From Hyphomicrobiales bacterium (lineage in GTDB: Bacteria; Pseudomonadota; Alphaproteobacteria; Rhizobiales; Xanthobacteraceae), in contig WHTM01000016.1 of the NCBI GenBank assembly GCA_009377755.1, forward strand, positions 1 to 64,000: a stretch of DNA of 64,000 nucleotides, given 5' to 3'. Positions within the stretch are counted from its first letter, which is position 1, and each line of letters opens with the position of its first letter. Of the stretch, positions 46,119 through 54,159 are shown piece after piece. Below the pieces are notes generated by a model. That model was given only the letters and a program-made list of their open reading frames with translations, made no database searches and had not been told where the DNA came from. Position numbers and translations under genes: made by a program.

Positions 46119-47018
46119 CTACTTCGGCGCGTCCTTCGCATATTGCCCTTTATACCAATCCAAGATTTCGCCGCCGGTCGTGACCCACACCTCCTGCCGC
46201 GAGCGAATGTGCGCCAGCGCCTTGTCGAAATACTTGCTGCGGTGCGGATGACCGATCAGGAACGGGTGCAGGCAGATCGACATCACGCGCCCGGTCTTGG
46301 CACCGTCCTCGTACAGCACGTCGAACTGGTCGCAGATCATCTGCCCGAACCGCTCCGGGCTCTGGTGCAGGCCGATCAGTGCCGGAATGTCATTGAGTTC
46401 CGTCGAGTACGGCATCGAATGCATCGAGCCGGTCTTCACCCGCATCGGATAGGGTTGATCGTCGTTGACCCAGTCGCCCACATACTCGATGCCGTTCTCC
46501 GCCAGGATGTCGAGCGTCCGAATGGTCTCGCTCAGGGCCGGCCCGAGCCAGCCGCGCGGCGCCTTGCCGACGCTCGCCGCGATGGCCTTGACGACGTCCT
46601 CGATGAGCGCGCGCTCCTCGGCCTCCGGCTGCTCACTGATCAGGACGGAGTTGGTCTGCCCGTGCCCCATCCATTCCCAGCCGAGCTGCTTGCCGGCTTC
46701 GATGATGCGCGGATAGTGGTGACAGACGTCGGAGTTGAGCGCCACCGTGCCCTTGATGCCGTGTTTCTCCATCACGTCCATCATGCGCCAGATGCCGACC
46801 CGGACCCCGTAGTCGCGCCAGGAATAATTGAGCACGTCGGGGATGCGCGTATTGCGCTCGACCGACGTCGCGGGCCGATCGAAGTAAAAGTGCTCGATGT
46901 TGGGAATGACCCAGACAGCGACGCGCGCGCCATTGGGCCAGCGCAACGGCGGACGATCAACGATCGCGGAATAGGGGAAGCGGCCATGCTCGCGCGGAAC
47001 CGGTGTGGATTGTGACAT
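46119..47018 (-). CDS. Polysaccharide deacetylase (NodB-fold) family protein, PuuE-like
   Basis: 299 residues, ATG 47018 after AAGGAGAG. Motifs: RWPNGARVAVWVIPNIEHF, RDYGVRVGIWRMMDVMEKHGIKGT, WEWMGHGQTNS, GWLGPALSETIRTLDILAENG and SICLHPFLIGHPHRSKYFDKAL. This set belongs to the cytosolic allantoinase-like branch found in catabolic clusters. Likely hydrolyses a C-N bond of a ring or amide. Related to the gene at 8807. Same strand as the isochorismatase and RutA-like genes, 125 bases downstream of the former. Confidence 0.87.
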   Translation of the reverse strand: MSQSTPVPREHGRFPYSAIVDRPPLRWPNGARVAVWVIPNIEHFYFDRPATSVERNTRIPDVLNYSWRDYGVRVGIWRMMDVMEKHGIKGTVALNSDVCHHYPRIIEAGKQLGWEWMGHGQTNSVLISEQPEAEERALIEDVVKAIAASVGKAPRGWLGPALSETIRTLDILAENGIEYVGDWVNDDQPYPMRVKTGSMHSMPYSTELNDIPALIGLHQSPERFGQMICDQFDVLYEDGAKTGRVMSICLHPFLIGHPHRSKYFDKALAHIRSRQEVWVTTGGEILDWYKGQYAKDAPK

Positions 47019-47143
47019 GAATCTCTCCTTCGTGGGCCTGAGAGCTCAACCACGTGTCCCGGGCGCAGCGCAGCGTGAAACGGCGCGCTGCAGAACCGGG
47101 ACCCCGGTTTCTCGCAGCAAAACCAAACCGGGGCCCCACTAAA

Positions 47144-47809
47144 CTAGCCAGCCGGCGGCGCGTTGTGGCCTATGGTGCGCAGATATTGCAGCGTCTCGTC
47201 GAGCGAGACGACATCGGCATATTTGGCGTTGAGGTCGAACAGGCTCTGCGCGTGCGCGGCCTCCGAGCGGTCGCCGACCGCCTCGCGCACCACCATGGGG
47301 CGCAACCCGGTCTGCACCGCATCCACCGCCGTCGCTCGAACGCAGCCACTGGTGGTGCAACCGGCGATGATCAGCGTGTCGACACCGCTGGTCAAAAGCC
47401 GCGGCACCAGATCGGTGCCGAAGAAGCAAGAGGCATACTTCTTCACCAGCAGGCTGTCGCCTGGGCGGAAGTCCATCCGCGCGTCGAGCTCCACCGCTGG
47501 CGTACCGGCCTTCAGACTCTTGGTGCCGCTGTGCTTGAGCACCCAGATGCCGGCGTCCTTGAAGTCGGTGTCATGATACATGACGGTCGAGAAGATCACC
47601 GGCACGTTGCGCTCGTGGGCGATGTCGATCAGCGGCTTCATGGCCGCGATCTGCGGTTCGAGATCGGCGCCGAGCGGCATGTTCCGGTCGGTGAAGGCGT
47701 TGATCATGTCGATGACGATCAAGGCCGGCCGTGCGCCGAAGCCGATCTTGAGGCCGAAGCCGCGCTGCCGGAAGAATTCCTCATCGTCCTTGCCGCTCGT
47801 CTGTGCCAT
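47144..47809 (-). CDS. Isochorismatase-family cysteine hydrolase (RutB/carbamoylsarcosine-amidase-like)
   Basis: 221 residues. Catalytic triad visible: Asp in ALIVIDMINAF, Lys in LVKKYASCFFGTDL and Cys in IAGCTTSGCVRATA. Members cleave ureido, carbamoyl or amide groups to ammonia. The ATG at 47809 is preferred because GGGAG lies seven bases before it; the upstream ATG at 47824 actually contains that site. Follows the RutA-like oxidoreductase by 45 bases, giving a pair reminiscent of RutA-RutB pyrimidine catabolism. Confidence 0.92.
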   Translation of the reverse strand: MAQTSGKDDEEFFRQRGFGLKIGFGARPALIVIDMINAFTDRNMPLGADLEPQIAAMKPLIDIAHERNVPVIFSTVMYHDTDFKDAGIWVLKHSGTKSLKAGTPAVELDARMDFRPGDSLLVKKYASCFFGTDLVPRLLTSGVDTLIIAGCTTSGCVRATAVDAVQTGLRPMVVREAVGDRSEAAHAQSLFDLNAKYADVVSLDETLQYLRTIGHNAPPAG

Positions 47810-47854
47810 TTTGTTATCTCCCATCGATCAGCGGGGGGTGAGACCGAAGCGGGC

Positions 47855-48997
47855 TTAGCGCATGTCGCGCAGACCCGATTGCTTGAGCAGCGGATAGGTC
47901 ACGTCGCGGAACTGCTTCATGCCGTCGAGATAGCGCGGCCAGGACAAAAGCACGCCGTCGAGGCCCATGCGCGACAGGGTGTGCAGCCCGTCGACGATCT
48001 GGTCCTTGGTTCCGATCAGCGGATAACCGCCCCATCCGGCGATGAAGTGCGACTTCAAGCCTTCCAAGACACCCGACGGAAAGGTCTTGGCGTTGATGCC
48101 GATTGTGTCCAGCACATTGGTGGCCGCGCCCCAGTCGCCCTTCTCGTTGACGTAATAGTCGTGGAACTCCTTTGCCTCCTGCTCGGTCTCGCCCTGCACG
48201 ACGCAGGCCAGCGTCCAAACGCGAATCTCGCGGCCGTACTCCTCGCGCGCCAGGTTGCGATAACTGTCGACGTGCGCCTTGAAGGCGTCGAACTCGAACG
48301 AGCGCGGGCCGAGATAGACCATGTCGCAATTCTTGCAGGCGAAGTGGCGGCCGCGGTCTGACCCGCCCGCATTCATCAGGGCGGGATAGGGCTTCTGGAT
48401 CGGCTTCGGCTGCAGATATCCCTTCTGGATCTTGTAGTACCTGCCTTCGTGGTCGAATTCCTCGTCCTCGGTCCAGAGCCGCTTGACGATCTCCAGCCAT
48501 TCCTCCGCCATGTCGTAGCGGTCGTCGTGCGGCAGCAGCTCCGTGCCGAACATATCGATCTCCGGCTTGTTCCAGCCGCAGACGATGTTGAGCGTGTAGC
48601 GGCCGCTGGAGATGTGGTCGATCACGGTGGATTGCTTGGCCGCGATGATCGGATGGTTGAGGGAGACATGTGAGGTTGAGGTGATGCCGGAATAGCCGGT
48701 GGACGCGCCGAGACCGGCCGCCCAGGTGTAGGTCTCGAAGCCCGGACCCTGCGGATTGACCTTGCCGCCAAAGCCGCGCCAGCGCGCGACCGGCACGATC
48801 GCCTCGAACTCCATCTCATCGGCGTACTTGGCGAGCTGCAGGGTGTTCGGCCAGGTGATCTCGAGGCGCCCATCGAGATCCGACATGACGCAGCCGCTGT
48901 CGAGATTGGTCTGGAAGGTGCCGAGCTTCAGCCTGCGATTATTGAAGGCCGGATTGCTCTCCCGCCGATCGGCGGCCATTTTCGATTTGACCATCAT
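47855..48997 (-). CDS. LLM class flavin-dependent oxidoreductase, RutA-like
   Basis: 380 residues with tandem ATGs at 48997 and 48994 after GGGAGGGAAGGGC. Layout like RutA/SsuD-type monooxygenases: KLGTFQTNLDSGC, EFEAIVPVARWRGFGGK, HPIIAAKQSTVIDHISSGRYTLNIVCGWNKPEIDMFG, LIGTKDQIVDGL. RutA opens the uracil ring between N3 and C4 with FMN and oxygen. A similar attack on an N-heterocycle or amide is inferred because a RutB-like hydrolase follows. First gene of a three-gene minus-strand unit. Confidence 0.92.
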   Translation of the reverse strand: MMVKSKMAADRRESNPAFNNRRLKLGTFQTNLDSGCVMSDLDGRLEITWPNTLQLAKYADEMEFEAIVPVARWRGFGGKVNPQGPGFETYTWAAGLGASTGYSGITSTSHVSLNHPIIAAKQSTVIDHISSGRYTLNIVCGWNKPEIDMFGTELLPHDDRYDMAEEWLEIVKRLWTEDEEFDHEGRYYKIQKGYLQPKPIQKPYPALMNAGGSDRGRHFACKNCDMVYLGPRSFEFDAFKAHVDSYRNLAREEYGREIRVWTLACVVQGETEQEAKEFHDYYVNEKGDWGAATNVLDTIGINAKTFPSGVLEGLKSHFIAGWGGYPLIGTKDQIVDGLHTLSRMGLDGVLLSWPRYLDGMKQFRDVTYPLLKQSGLRDMR

Positions 48998-49132
48998 GAT
49001 GCCCTTCCCTCCCCGTTATCCTCCGACAAACGCTACCACACCCTGTGCGCGAGCCTCCATTGACATGGATCAAGACCGCCGCTGAGACAATTGGCTGTCT
49101 GCTGAGGGCGGGCGAGGCGTGGTCGTCGATGC

Positions 49133-49206
49133 CGAGTGTCCCGAATTCGGAAGTTCGCTCCGGAGCAAGCCGAGCACTCAAGGGAACTTCCGAATCGCGG
49201 CACTAA
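49133..49206. repeat. Single CTAG-family palindrome (element D)
   Basis: CGAGTGTCCCGAATTCGGAAGTTCGC on the left (positions 49133-49158) pairs with the right arm ending GGCACTAA. Both terminal CTAG motifs are degenerate (CGAG, CTAA), so this copy seems old. It abuts the stop codon of the Bug gene at 49208. Confidence 0.75.
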
Positions 49207-49207
49207 T

Positions 49208-50191
49208 TTAGTTGACGGTGGCTCCGGATTTCCTCACGACATCGCCCCAACGGACGATCTCCGATTTGACAAACGCCTGAAGTTCAGCCGGTGATCCGGT
49301 GTCCGCCGGGACCAGGCCGATCTTGTTGATCTGGTCGCGGGTCGCGGGCATCGCCATGACGGCCTTGAGCTCCGCATGCAGCTTGTCGACGATCGGCTTC
49401 GGCGTACTCGCAGGCGCGACCACCATCTGCCAGGCCGAGGCCTCAAAGCCCGGAACGCCAAGTTCTGCGATCGGCCTGATGCCGGGTGCGGCCGGCGCCG
49501 CGGTCTTGGTCGTCACCCCGAGCGCGCGCACCTTCCCCTGCTGGATCAAGGGCAACGATGAGGCGAAATCCGTCATCATTACCTGCAACCGGCCGCCCAT
49601 GAGGTCTGCCAGTCCCGCCACCGCCGCTTTGTAGGGCACGTGCACCATGCGAATGCCAGTCATGCTGCTGAACAGTTCCGCATAGAGATGGAACGGCGTG
49701 CCCGGTCCGGTCGAGCCGTAAGAGAACGCGCCGGGCTTTTCCTTGGCAAGCTTGATGAATTCTGGCACCGAGCGCGCCGGCAACTCGTTGTTGAGGACCA
49801 GCACGAACGGCACGGTGGCGATCAGCGCCAGCGGCGTGAAGTCGGTCGCCGGGTCATAGGGCAGCTTCTTATGCAGCGTCGCGTTGATGGCGAGCGGCGT
49901 GCTCGTGCCCATCAGCAGCGTGTACCCGTCCGGCTTGGACTGGACCACGGCCCTGGCGGCGATGATCGTACCGGCGCCCGGCCGGTTTTCCACGACGAAG
50001 GTCTTGCCCATTCGTTCCGACAGCCTCGCGGCAAGGATTCGTGCGAGCAGGTCGGTTCCCGCACCTGGGCCGGTCGGCACGATGATTGTGACGTTGCGGG
50101 TCGGATACTTCTGTGCTTGCGCGGTTGTGGGCCATATCCCGCCCAGGATGGCAATTCCGACCATGCCCAACAGCGCCAGTACGAACTTCAT
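49208..50191 (-). CDS. Bug-family tripartite tricarboxylate-type solute-binding protein
   Basis: 327 residues from ATG 50191 with GGAGGG upstream. Signal peptide MKFVLALLGMVGIAILGG...TTAQA, then QKYPTRNVTIIVPTGPGAGTDLLARIL, VENRPGAG, GYTLLMGTSTPLAIN and VHVPYKAAVAG. A periplasmic binder of a carboxylate-like solute without adjacent TctAB. Divergent from the MetE-like gene (184 bases). Third orphan Bug protein of the window. Confidence 0.92.
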   Translation of the reverse strand: MKFVLALLGMVGIAILGGIWPTTAQAQKYPTRNVTIIVPTGPGAGTDLLARILAARLSERMGKTFVVENRPGAGTIIAARAVVQSKPDGYTLLMGTSTPLAINATLHKKLPYDPATDFTPLALIATVPFVLVLNNELPARSVPEFIKLAKEKPGAFSYGSTGPGTPFHLYAELFSSMTGIRMVHVPYKAAVAGLADLMGGRLQVMMTDFASSLPLIQQGKVRALGVTTKTAAPAAPGIRPIAELGVPGFEASAWQMVVAPASTPKPIVDKLHAELKAVMAMPATRDQINKIGLVPADTGSPAELQAFVKSEIVRWGDVVRKSGATVN

Positions 50192-50375
50192 GTTACCCTC
50201 CAATCTCGCAGCGTCCGCAACGAAGCGCCGCGATGTCGCCCATTATCGACTCTCGATTGGCAAGGTGTCCATGCTGGGACGGCATGGGCGTGCCCTTGAT
50301 CCCGCAGCCGTCTACGGCTTTGATCCGGAACGAGCAGGACACCAACACCACAGCCTTGCCGCGCAGGAGCGCACC

Positions 50376-51548
50376 ATGATCACCAGTCGCGATCGAATCC
50401 TGACGACCCATGTCGGCAGCTTGCCGCGCAACGAGAAGCTGTCCGACCTCTTGATGGAGCAGGAAGAGGGCAGGAGCTATGATGCGAAGCTGCTCGCCGA
50501 TGAGATGGACAAGGCGGTCCGCCACGTCGTGCAGCGGCAGGTGGCTTCCGGCATTGACATCGGCAACGACGGCGAGCAGTGCCGTATCGGTTTCCAGACC
50601 TACGTGCCGCAGCGCATGTCCGGCTTCGCCGGCGTGTCGAAGCGGCGGCGCGGCCGCGAGTTCGAGGAATTCCCCGAGCTGCTCGCCTACCTGATGCGCC
50701 GCTTCCCGCAGCAGACCAAGGGTCAGCACGCCGCGCCCGAGGCGCAGGCCGATGTCAAGTACCACGATCTCAAGCCGATCACCGATGAAACCACGCGCTT
50801 CAACAAGATCGCCGGCGAGCTCGGCGCGTTCTCCGAGCGCTTCATGACCGCAGCTTCGCCGGGAATCATTTCGACCACGATGCTTAACGCCTATTATGAC
50901 TCGCACGACGCCTATCTCGACGCCATCGCGCGCGAGATGAGCAAGGAATACCAGGCCGTGCACAAGGCCGGGCTGATCTTGCAGATCGACGCGCCCGACC
51001 TCGCGATGGACCGCACGATGATGTACCGCGATCTCTCGGACGCCGAATTCGTCAAGGCCTGCGAGCGCCACGTCGCCGCGATCAACAAAGGGATCGAAGG
51101 CATCCCGCGCGATCGCGTGCGGTTGCATCTCTGCTACGGCAACTGGGAAGGCCCGCACATTCACGATATCCCGCTGGAGAAGATCCTGCCCGCGCTCTAC
51201 ACCGCCAATGTCGGCGCGTTGTCGATCGAATTCTCCAACCCGCGCCACGCCCACGAATACGCCGCACTCAAGAGGCACAAGCTGCCGGACCACATGCTGC
51301 TGATCCCCGGCGTCGTGGAATCCACCTCGAACTTCGTCGAGCACCCGGAAGTCGTGGCCCGCCGGATCGAGGACGCGGTGGCCGCCGTCGGCGACCGCGA
51401 ACGGGTGATCGCAAGCACCGATTGCGGCTTCGGCACCTTCACGCGGCGCGAATGGGTGGTGGAGCCGGTTGTGTGGCTGAAACTCCAGTCGATCCGGGAC
51501 GGGGCCGACATCGCCTCGACCCGCCTCTGGGGCCGCAGCGCCGCCTGA
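50376..51548 (+). CDS. Cobalamin-independent methionine synthase II family protein (MetE C-terminal-like)
   Basis: 390 residues from ATG 50376, CAGGAG upstream. A single barrel like the catalytic half of MetE: LTTHVGSLPRNEKL, LHLCYGNWEGPH with zinc-type His and Cys, SIEFSNPRHAHE and STDCGFGTFTRR with the later Cys. The N-terminal MetE barrel is absent, so it is not a complete methionine synthase. Relatives transfer alkyl groups to thiols, as in epoxyalkane:coenzyme M transferase. May demethylate or move an alkyl group from a catabolic substrate; unproven. Confidence 0.88.
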   Translation: MITSRDRILTTHVGSLPRNEKLSDLLMEQEEGRSYDAKLLADEMDKAVRHVVQRQVASGIDIGNDGEQCRIGFQTYVPQRMSGFAGVSKRRRGREFEEFPELLAYLMRRFPQQTKGQHAAPEAQADVKYHDLKPITDETTRFNKIAGELGAFSERFMTAASPGIISTTMLNAYYDSHDAYLDAIAREMSKEYQAVHKAGLILQIDAPDLAMDRTMMYRDLSDAEFVKACERHVAAINKGIEGIPRDRVRLHLCYGNWEGPHIHDIPLEKILPALYTANVGALSIEFSNPRHAHEYAALKRHKLPDHMLLIPGVVESTSNFVEHPEVVARRIEDAVAAVGDRERVIASTDCGFGTFTRREWVVEPVVWLKLQSIRDGADIASTRLWGRSAA

Positions 51549-51686
51549 GCCGCGGAGGCCATGCAGTTTGGTCCCTTGCCGCCGCGTCGTTCTGTCCCAT
51601 TCCGAGCGCCGCTCATGGACAGTCCGGCGCTGCGGTGGTTTACTTTGTTACATAACGAACGACCAAAATCGCCCGGGAGGGGAACA

Positions 51687-52643
51687 GTGACGACGATGCG
51701 GTTGGCGGCGTTGGCCGCGGCTTCGGCAATCCTCGCCGGGACGGCGCAGGCTCAAACGGTCAGCATCGGTACCAGCCCTGTCGGTTCGCTCAACAACTCG
51801 CTTGGCAATGCACTCGGCAAGGTCGTCACGGACGTCGGGGGGTTGCGCGCGCGCGTTGTCCCGTTCGGCGGCGGCCAGCAGTTCCTGCCCCTCATCGACA
51901 AGCAGGAACTCGAAATGGCGATTCCAGCCTCGAATGACGCGGTGTTCGCCTATCGGGGAGAAGGCGACTTCAAGGGTAATCCGAGTCCGGGACTGAGGCT
52001 GCTCGGCGCGGTGTTCCCCTTTACCATCGGCTGGTATGTGAAAAAGGACTCCCCTTACAAAAGCCTGACCGAGCTCAAGGGCAAGAAGATCGCGGTCGGG
52101 TTCACCGCGAACTCGGCGCAACGCCGGGTTGTTCAGGCCACCATGGCCGCCTACGCCGTGAACGAGGCGGATTTCGACAGCGTGCCCGTGCCGCACGTGG
52201 TGCGCGGCGCCGACGACTTCATGCAGGGTAAGGTTGAGGCCTCTTTGTTCGCGGTCGGCGCGGGCAAGATGGCGGAGGTGAATGCCAAGGTGGCCGTCCG
52301 CTTCTTGAGTATCCCGAAGACGCCCGAGGCGCTCGCGGGCCTCCGCAAGTTCCTGCCAATCTCATACATTGCGGAGCTTAAGCCTGCGCCCGCCTTTGCC
52401 GGCGTGAACGAGCCAACCAATCTGCTGTTCGAGGACTATGTGGTCATCGCCGGCGCGCAGATGTCCGACGACAGCGCCTACAAGATCGCCCGGATCCTCT
52501 ACGAATCGCAAGACAAGCTCGCCGCCATCGCCAAGACTTTCGAGCGCTACAACAAGGCCGACCTAGCGAGCAACCGCGGCGTCCCGTATCATCCGGGCGC
52601 GATCAGGTATTACAAGGAAAAGGGCATCTGGAAAGGCAACTAG
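51687..52643 (+). CDS. TAXI family TRAP solute-binding protein, copy 1
   Basis: 318 residues, GTG start 51687 after GGGAGGGG. Signal peptide of about 22 residues (AAASAILAGTAQA), then QTVSIGTSPVGSLNNSLGNALGKV, the TAXI motif region, and IAVGFTANSAQRR. TAXI proteins bind amino acids or dicarboxylates for fused DctQM permeases. A close paralogue follows at 53164 and the permease at 54160. The TAG stop is part of the CTAG that opens the palindrome array. Confidence 0.93.
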   Translation: MTTMRLAALAAASAILAGTAQAQTVSIGTSPVGSLNNSLGNALGKVVTDVGGLRARVVPFGGGQQFLPLIDKQELEMAIPASNDAVFAYRGEGDFKGNPSPGLRLLGAVFPFTIGWYVKKDSPYKSLTELKGKKIAVGFTANSAQRRVVQATMAAYAVNEADFDSVPVPHVVRGADDFMQGKVEASLFAVGAGKMAEVNAKVAVRFLSIPKTPEALAGLRKFLPISYIAELKPAPAFAGVNEPTNLLFEDYVVIAGAQMSDDSAYKIARILYESQDKLAAIAKTFERYNKADLASNRGVPYHPGAIRYYKEKGIWKGN

Positions 52644-53129
52644 TGTGGTGGATTTGATGTGGTGGATTTGAAGTTCCTGCCATTGTTGCGACAGGCTCAT
52701 CGCTGAAGCTTCAAATCCAAAACTAGTGTGGTGGTTCAGAAGTTCGCTTCCTTGTCGCCGCGAGTCCATCGAGCGAACTTCTGAGCCAAACCACACTAGA
52801 CTCAATAGCTCGCTAGTGCCGCCGATTTGAAGTTCCTGCACCACTTGCGGCAATCTCATTCAGGAACTTCAAATCGAAAGCGGCACTAGAATCATAGACT
52901 TGCTAGTGCCCCTTTGCTTCCGAAGTTCGTGTCGGAGGGTGCTGCAATGTATCACGAACTTCGGAGGCGGGGCGCTAGTGTCCTTTCGAATCCGAAGTTC
53001 GCTAAGAAGGCGCTGCGAGGTACTGCGAACTTCGGATTCGGGACACTAGATTCATGAAGTTGCTGGTGTTGGAAGTTCGCTCCGGAGCGGACTTGCAAAC
53101 TCAAGCGAACTTCCGAATCGCGACACCAG
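52640..53129. repeat. Array of six CTAG-ended palindromes (elements E1-E6)
   Basis: E1 52640-52726 (with an internal 14-base duplication of TGTGGTGGATTTGA), E2 52723-52799, E3 52813-52889, E4 52903-52978, E5 52975-53049, E6 53063-53129. E1/E2 and E4/E5 share a single CTAG. E2-E3, E3-E4 and E5-E6 are each separated by exactly 13 bases (ACTCAATAGCTCG, AATCATAGACTTG, ATTCATGAAGTTG). Arms are of two types: GATTTGAAGTTCCTG (E1, E3) and one centred on GAAGTTCG (E2, E4, E5, E6). No protein gene. E3-E4 repeats the pair at 29561-29726. Confidence 0.92.
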
Positions 53130-53163
53130 CCCGCCGGCAACCAACCTCGACGGAGGAAGAGAA

Positions 53164-54123
53164 ATGAGATTTCTACGACTGGCGGCAATTGCCGTGACGA
53201 CCTTGCTTGTCGCCACATCCGCCCACGCCCAGACGATCAGCATCGGAACGAGTCCGGTCGGCTCGCTCAACTATTCTCTGGGCAACGCCTTGGGGAAAGT
53301 GATGACCGAACAGGGCGGGCTTCGCGCCCGCGTGGTGCCATTCGGCGGAGGTCAGCAGTTCCTTCCATTGATCGGCAAGAACGAGCTGGAATTGGCGATC
53401 CCCAGCGCGAGCGACTCTATCTTCGCGCTTCAGGGCAAGGCAGCGTTTGAAGGCAGTCCGACTCCCGACCTGCGGGCCATCGGCACCGTGTTTCCCTACT
53501 ACGTGGGCTTCTTCGTGAAGAAGGACTCGCCGTACAAGAGCTTGTCGGATTTGAAAGGGAAGAAGTTCCCTGTCGGATTCACGGCCAACTCGGCGCAGCG
53601 CCGAATTTATCTGGCCGGCCTCGCCTCCGAGGGGCTCAAGGAATCGGACTTCGACGGCGTCGCGGTTCCGCACGTCGTGCGGGCTGCCGACGACTTCGCG
53701 CAAGGTAAGGTTGAGGCAACGACGTTTGCGATTGGCGGCGGCAAGGTGGCGGAGGTCGATGCCAAGCTCGGCGGTGTCCGTTTCCTCAACATGCCGAATA
53801 CCCCGAAGGCCTTGGCGGGGATCAAGGAGTTCATGCCCACGACCTATATCGACGTGGTGAACCCTGCCCCGCAATTCGCCGGCGTTGTCGCTCCGACATC
53901 GGTGATGTTCGAGGATTATCTGGTCCTCGCCGGAAAGCAGCTTTCCGACGACGCCGCTTACAAGATCGCAAAGGTCCTCTACGAGCATCAGGACAAGCTT
54001 GAGGCGATTGCCAAGCCGTTCGGCCGCTACGACAAGGCCGAGCTGGCGCGCAGCCATGGCATCACCTTCCATCCGGGTGCGATCAAGTACTACCGGGAAA
54101 AGGGCATATGGAAGGACAACTAG
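53164..54123 (+). CDS. TAXI family TRAP solute-binding protein, copy 2
   Basis: 319 residues, ATG 53164 after GGAGGAAG. Signal peptide to about residue 23 (LLVATSAHA), then QTISIGTSPVGSLNYSLGNALGKVMTEQGGLRARVVPFGGGQQF. Clearly paralogous along its whole length to the protein encoded at 51687, including the C-terminus YHPGAI/FHPGAI-K/RYYKEKGIWK. The pair could bind two related substrates for the single permease encoded 37 bases downstream. Confidence 0.93.
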   Translation: MRFLRLAAIAVTTLLVATSAHAQTISIGTSPVGSLNYSLGNALGKVMTEQGGLRARVVPFGGGQQFLPLIGKNELELAIPSASDSIFALQGKAAFEGSPTPDLRAIGTVFPYYVGFFVKKDSPYKSLSDLKGKKFPVGFTANSAQRRIYLAGLASEGLKESDFDGVAVPHVVRAADDFAQGKVEATTFAIGGGKVAEVDAKLGGVRFLNMPNTPKALAGIKEFMPTTYIDVVNPAPQFAGVVAPTSVMFEDYLVLAGKQLSDDAAYKIAKVLYEHQDKLEAIAKPFGRYDKAELARSHGITFHPGAIKYYREKGIWKDN

Positions 54124-54159
54124 TCGGCTGCAGCGCCGCGTTCAAACGAATGGCGCATC

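Noticed and set aside
52640-53129. Array considered as a CRISPR
   Set aside because: Units are palindromes of two arm types and uneven length with 0- or 13-base gaps; there are no unique 30-40 base spacers and no cas genes.
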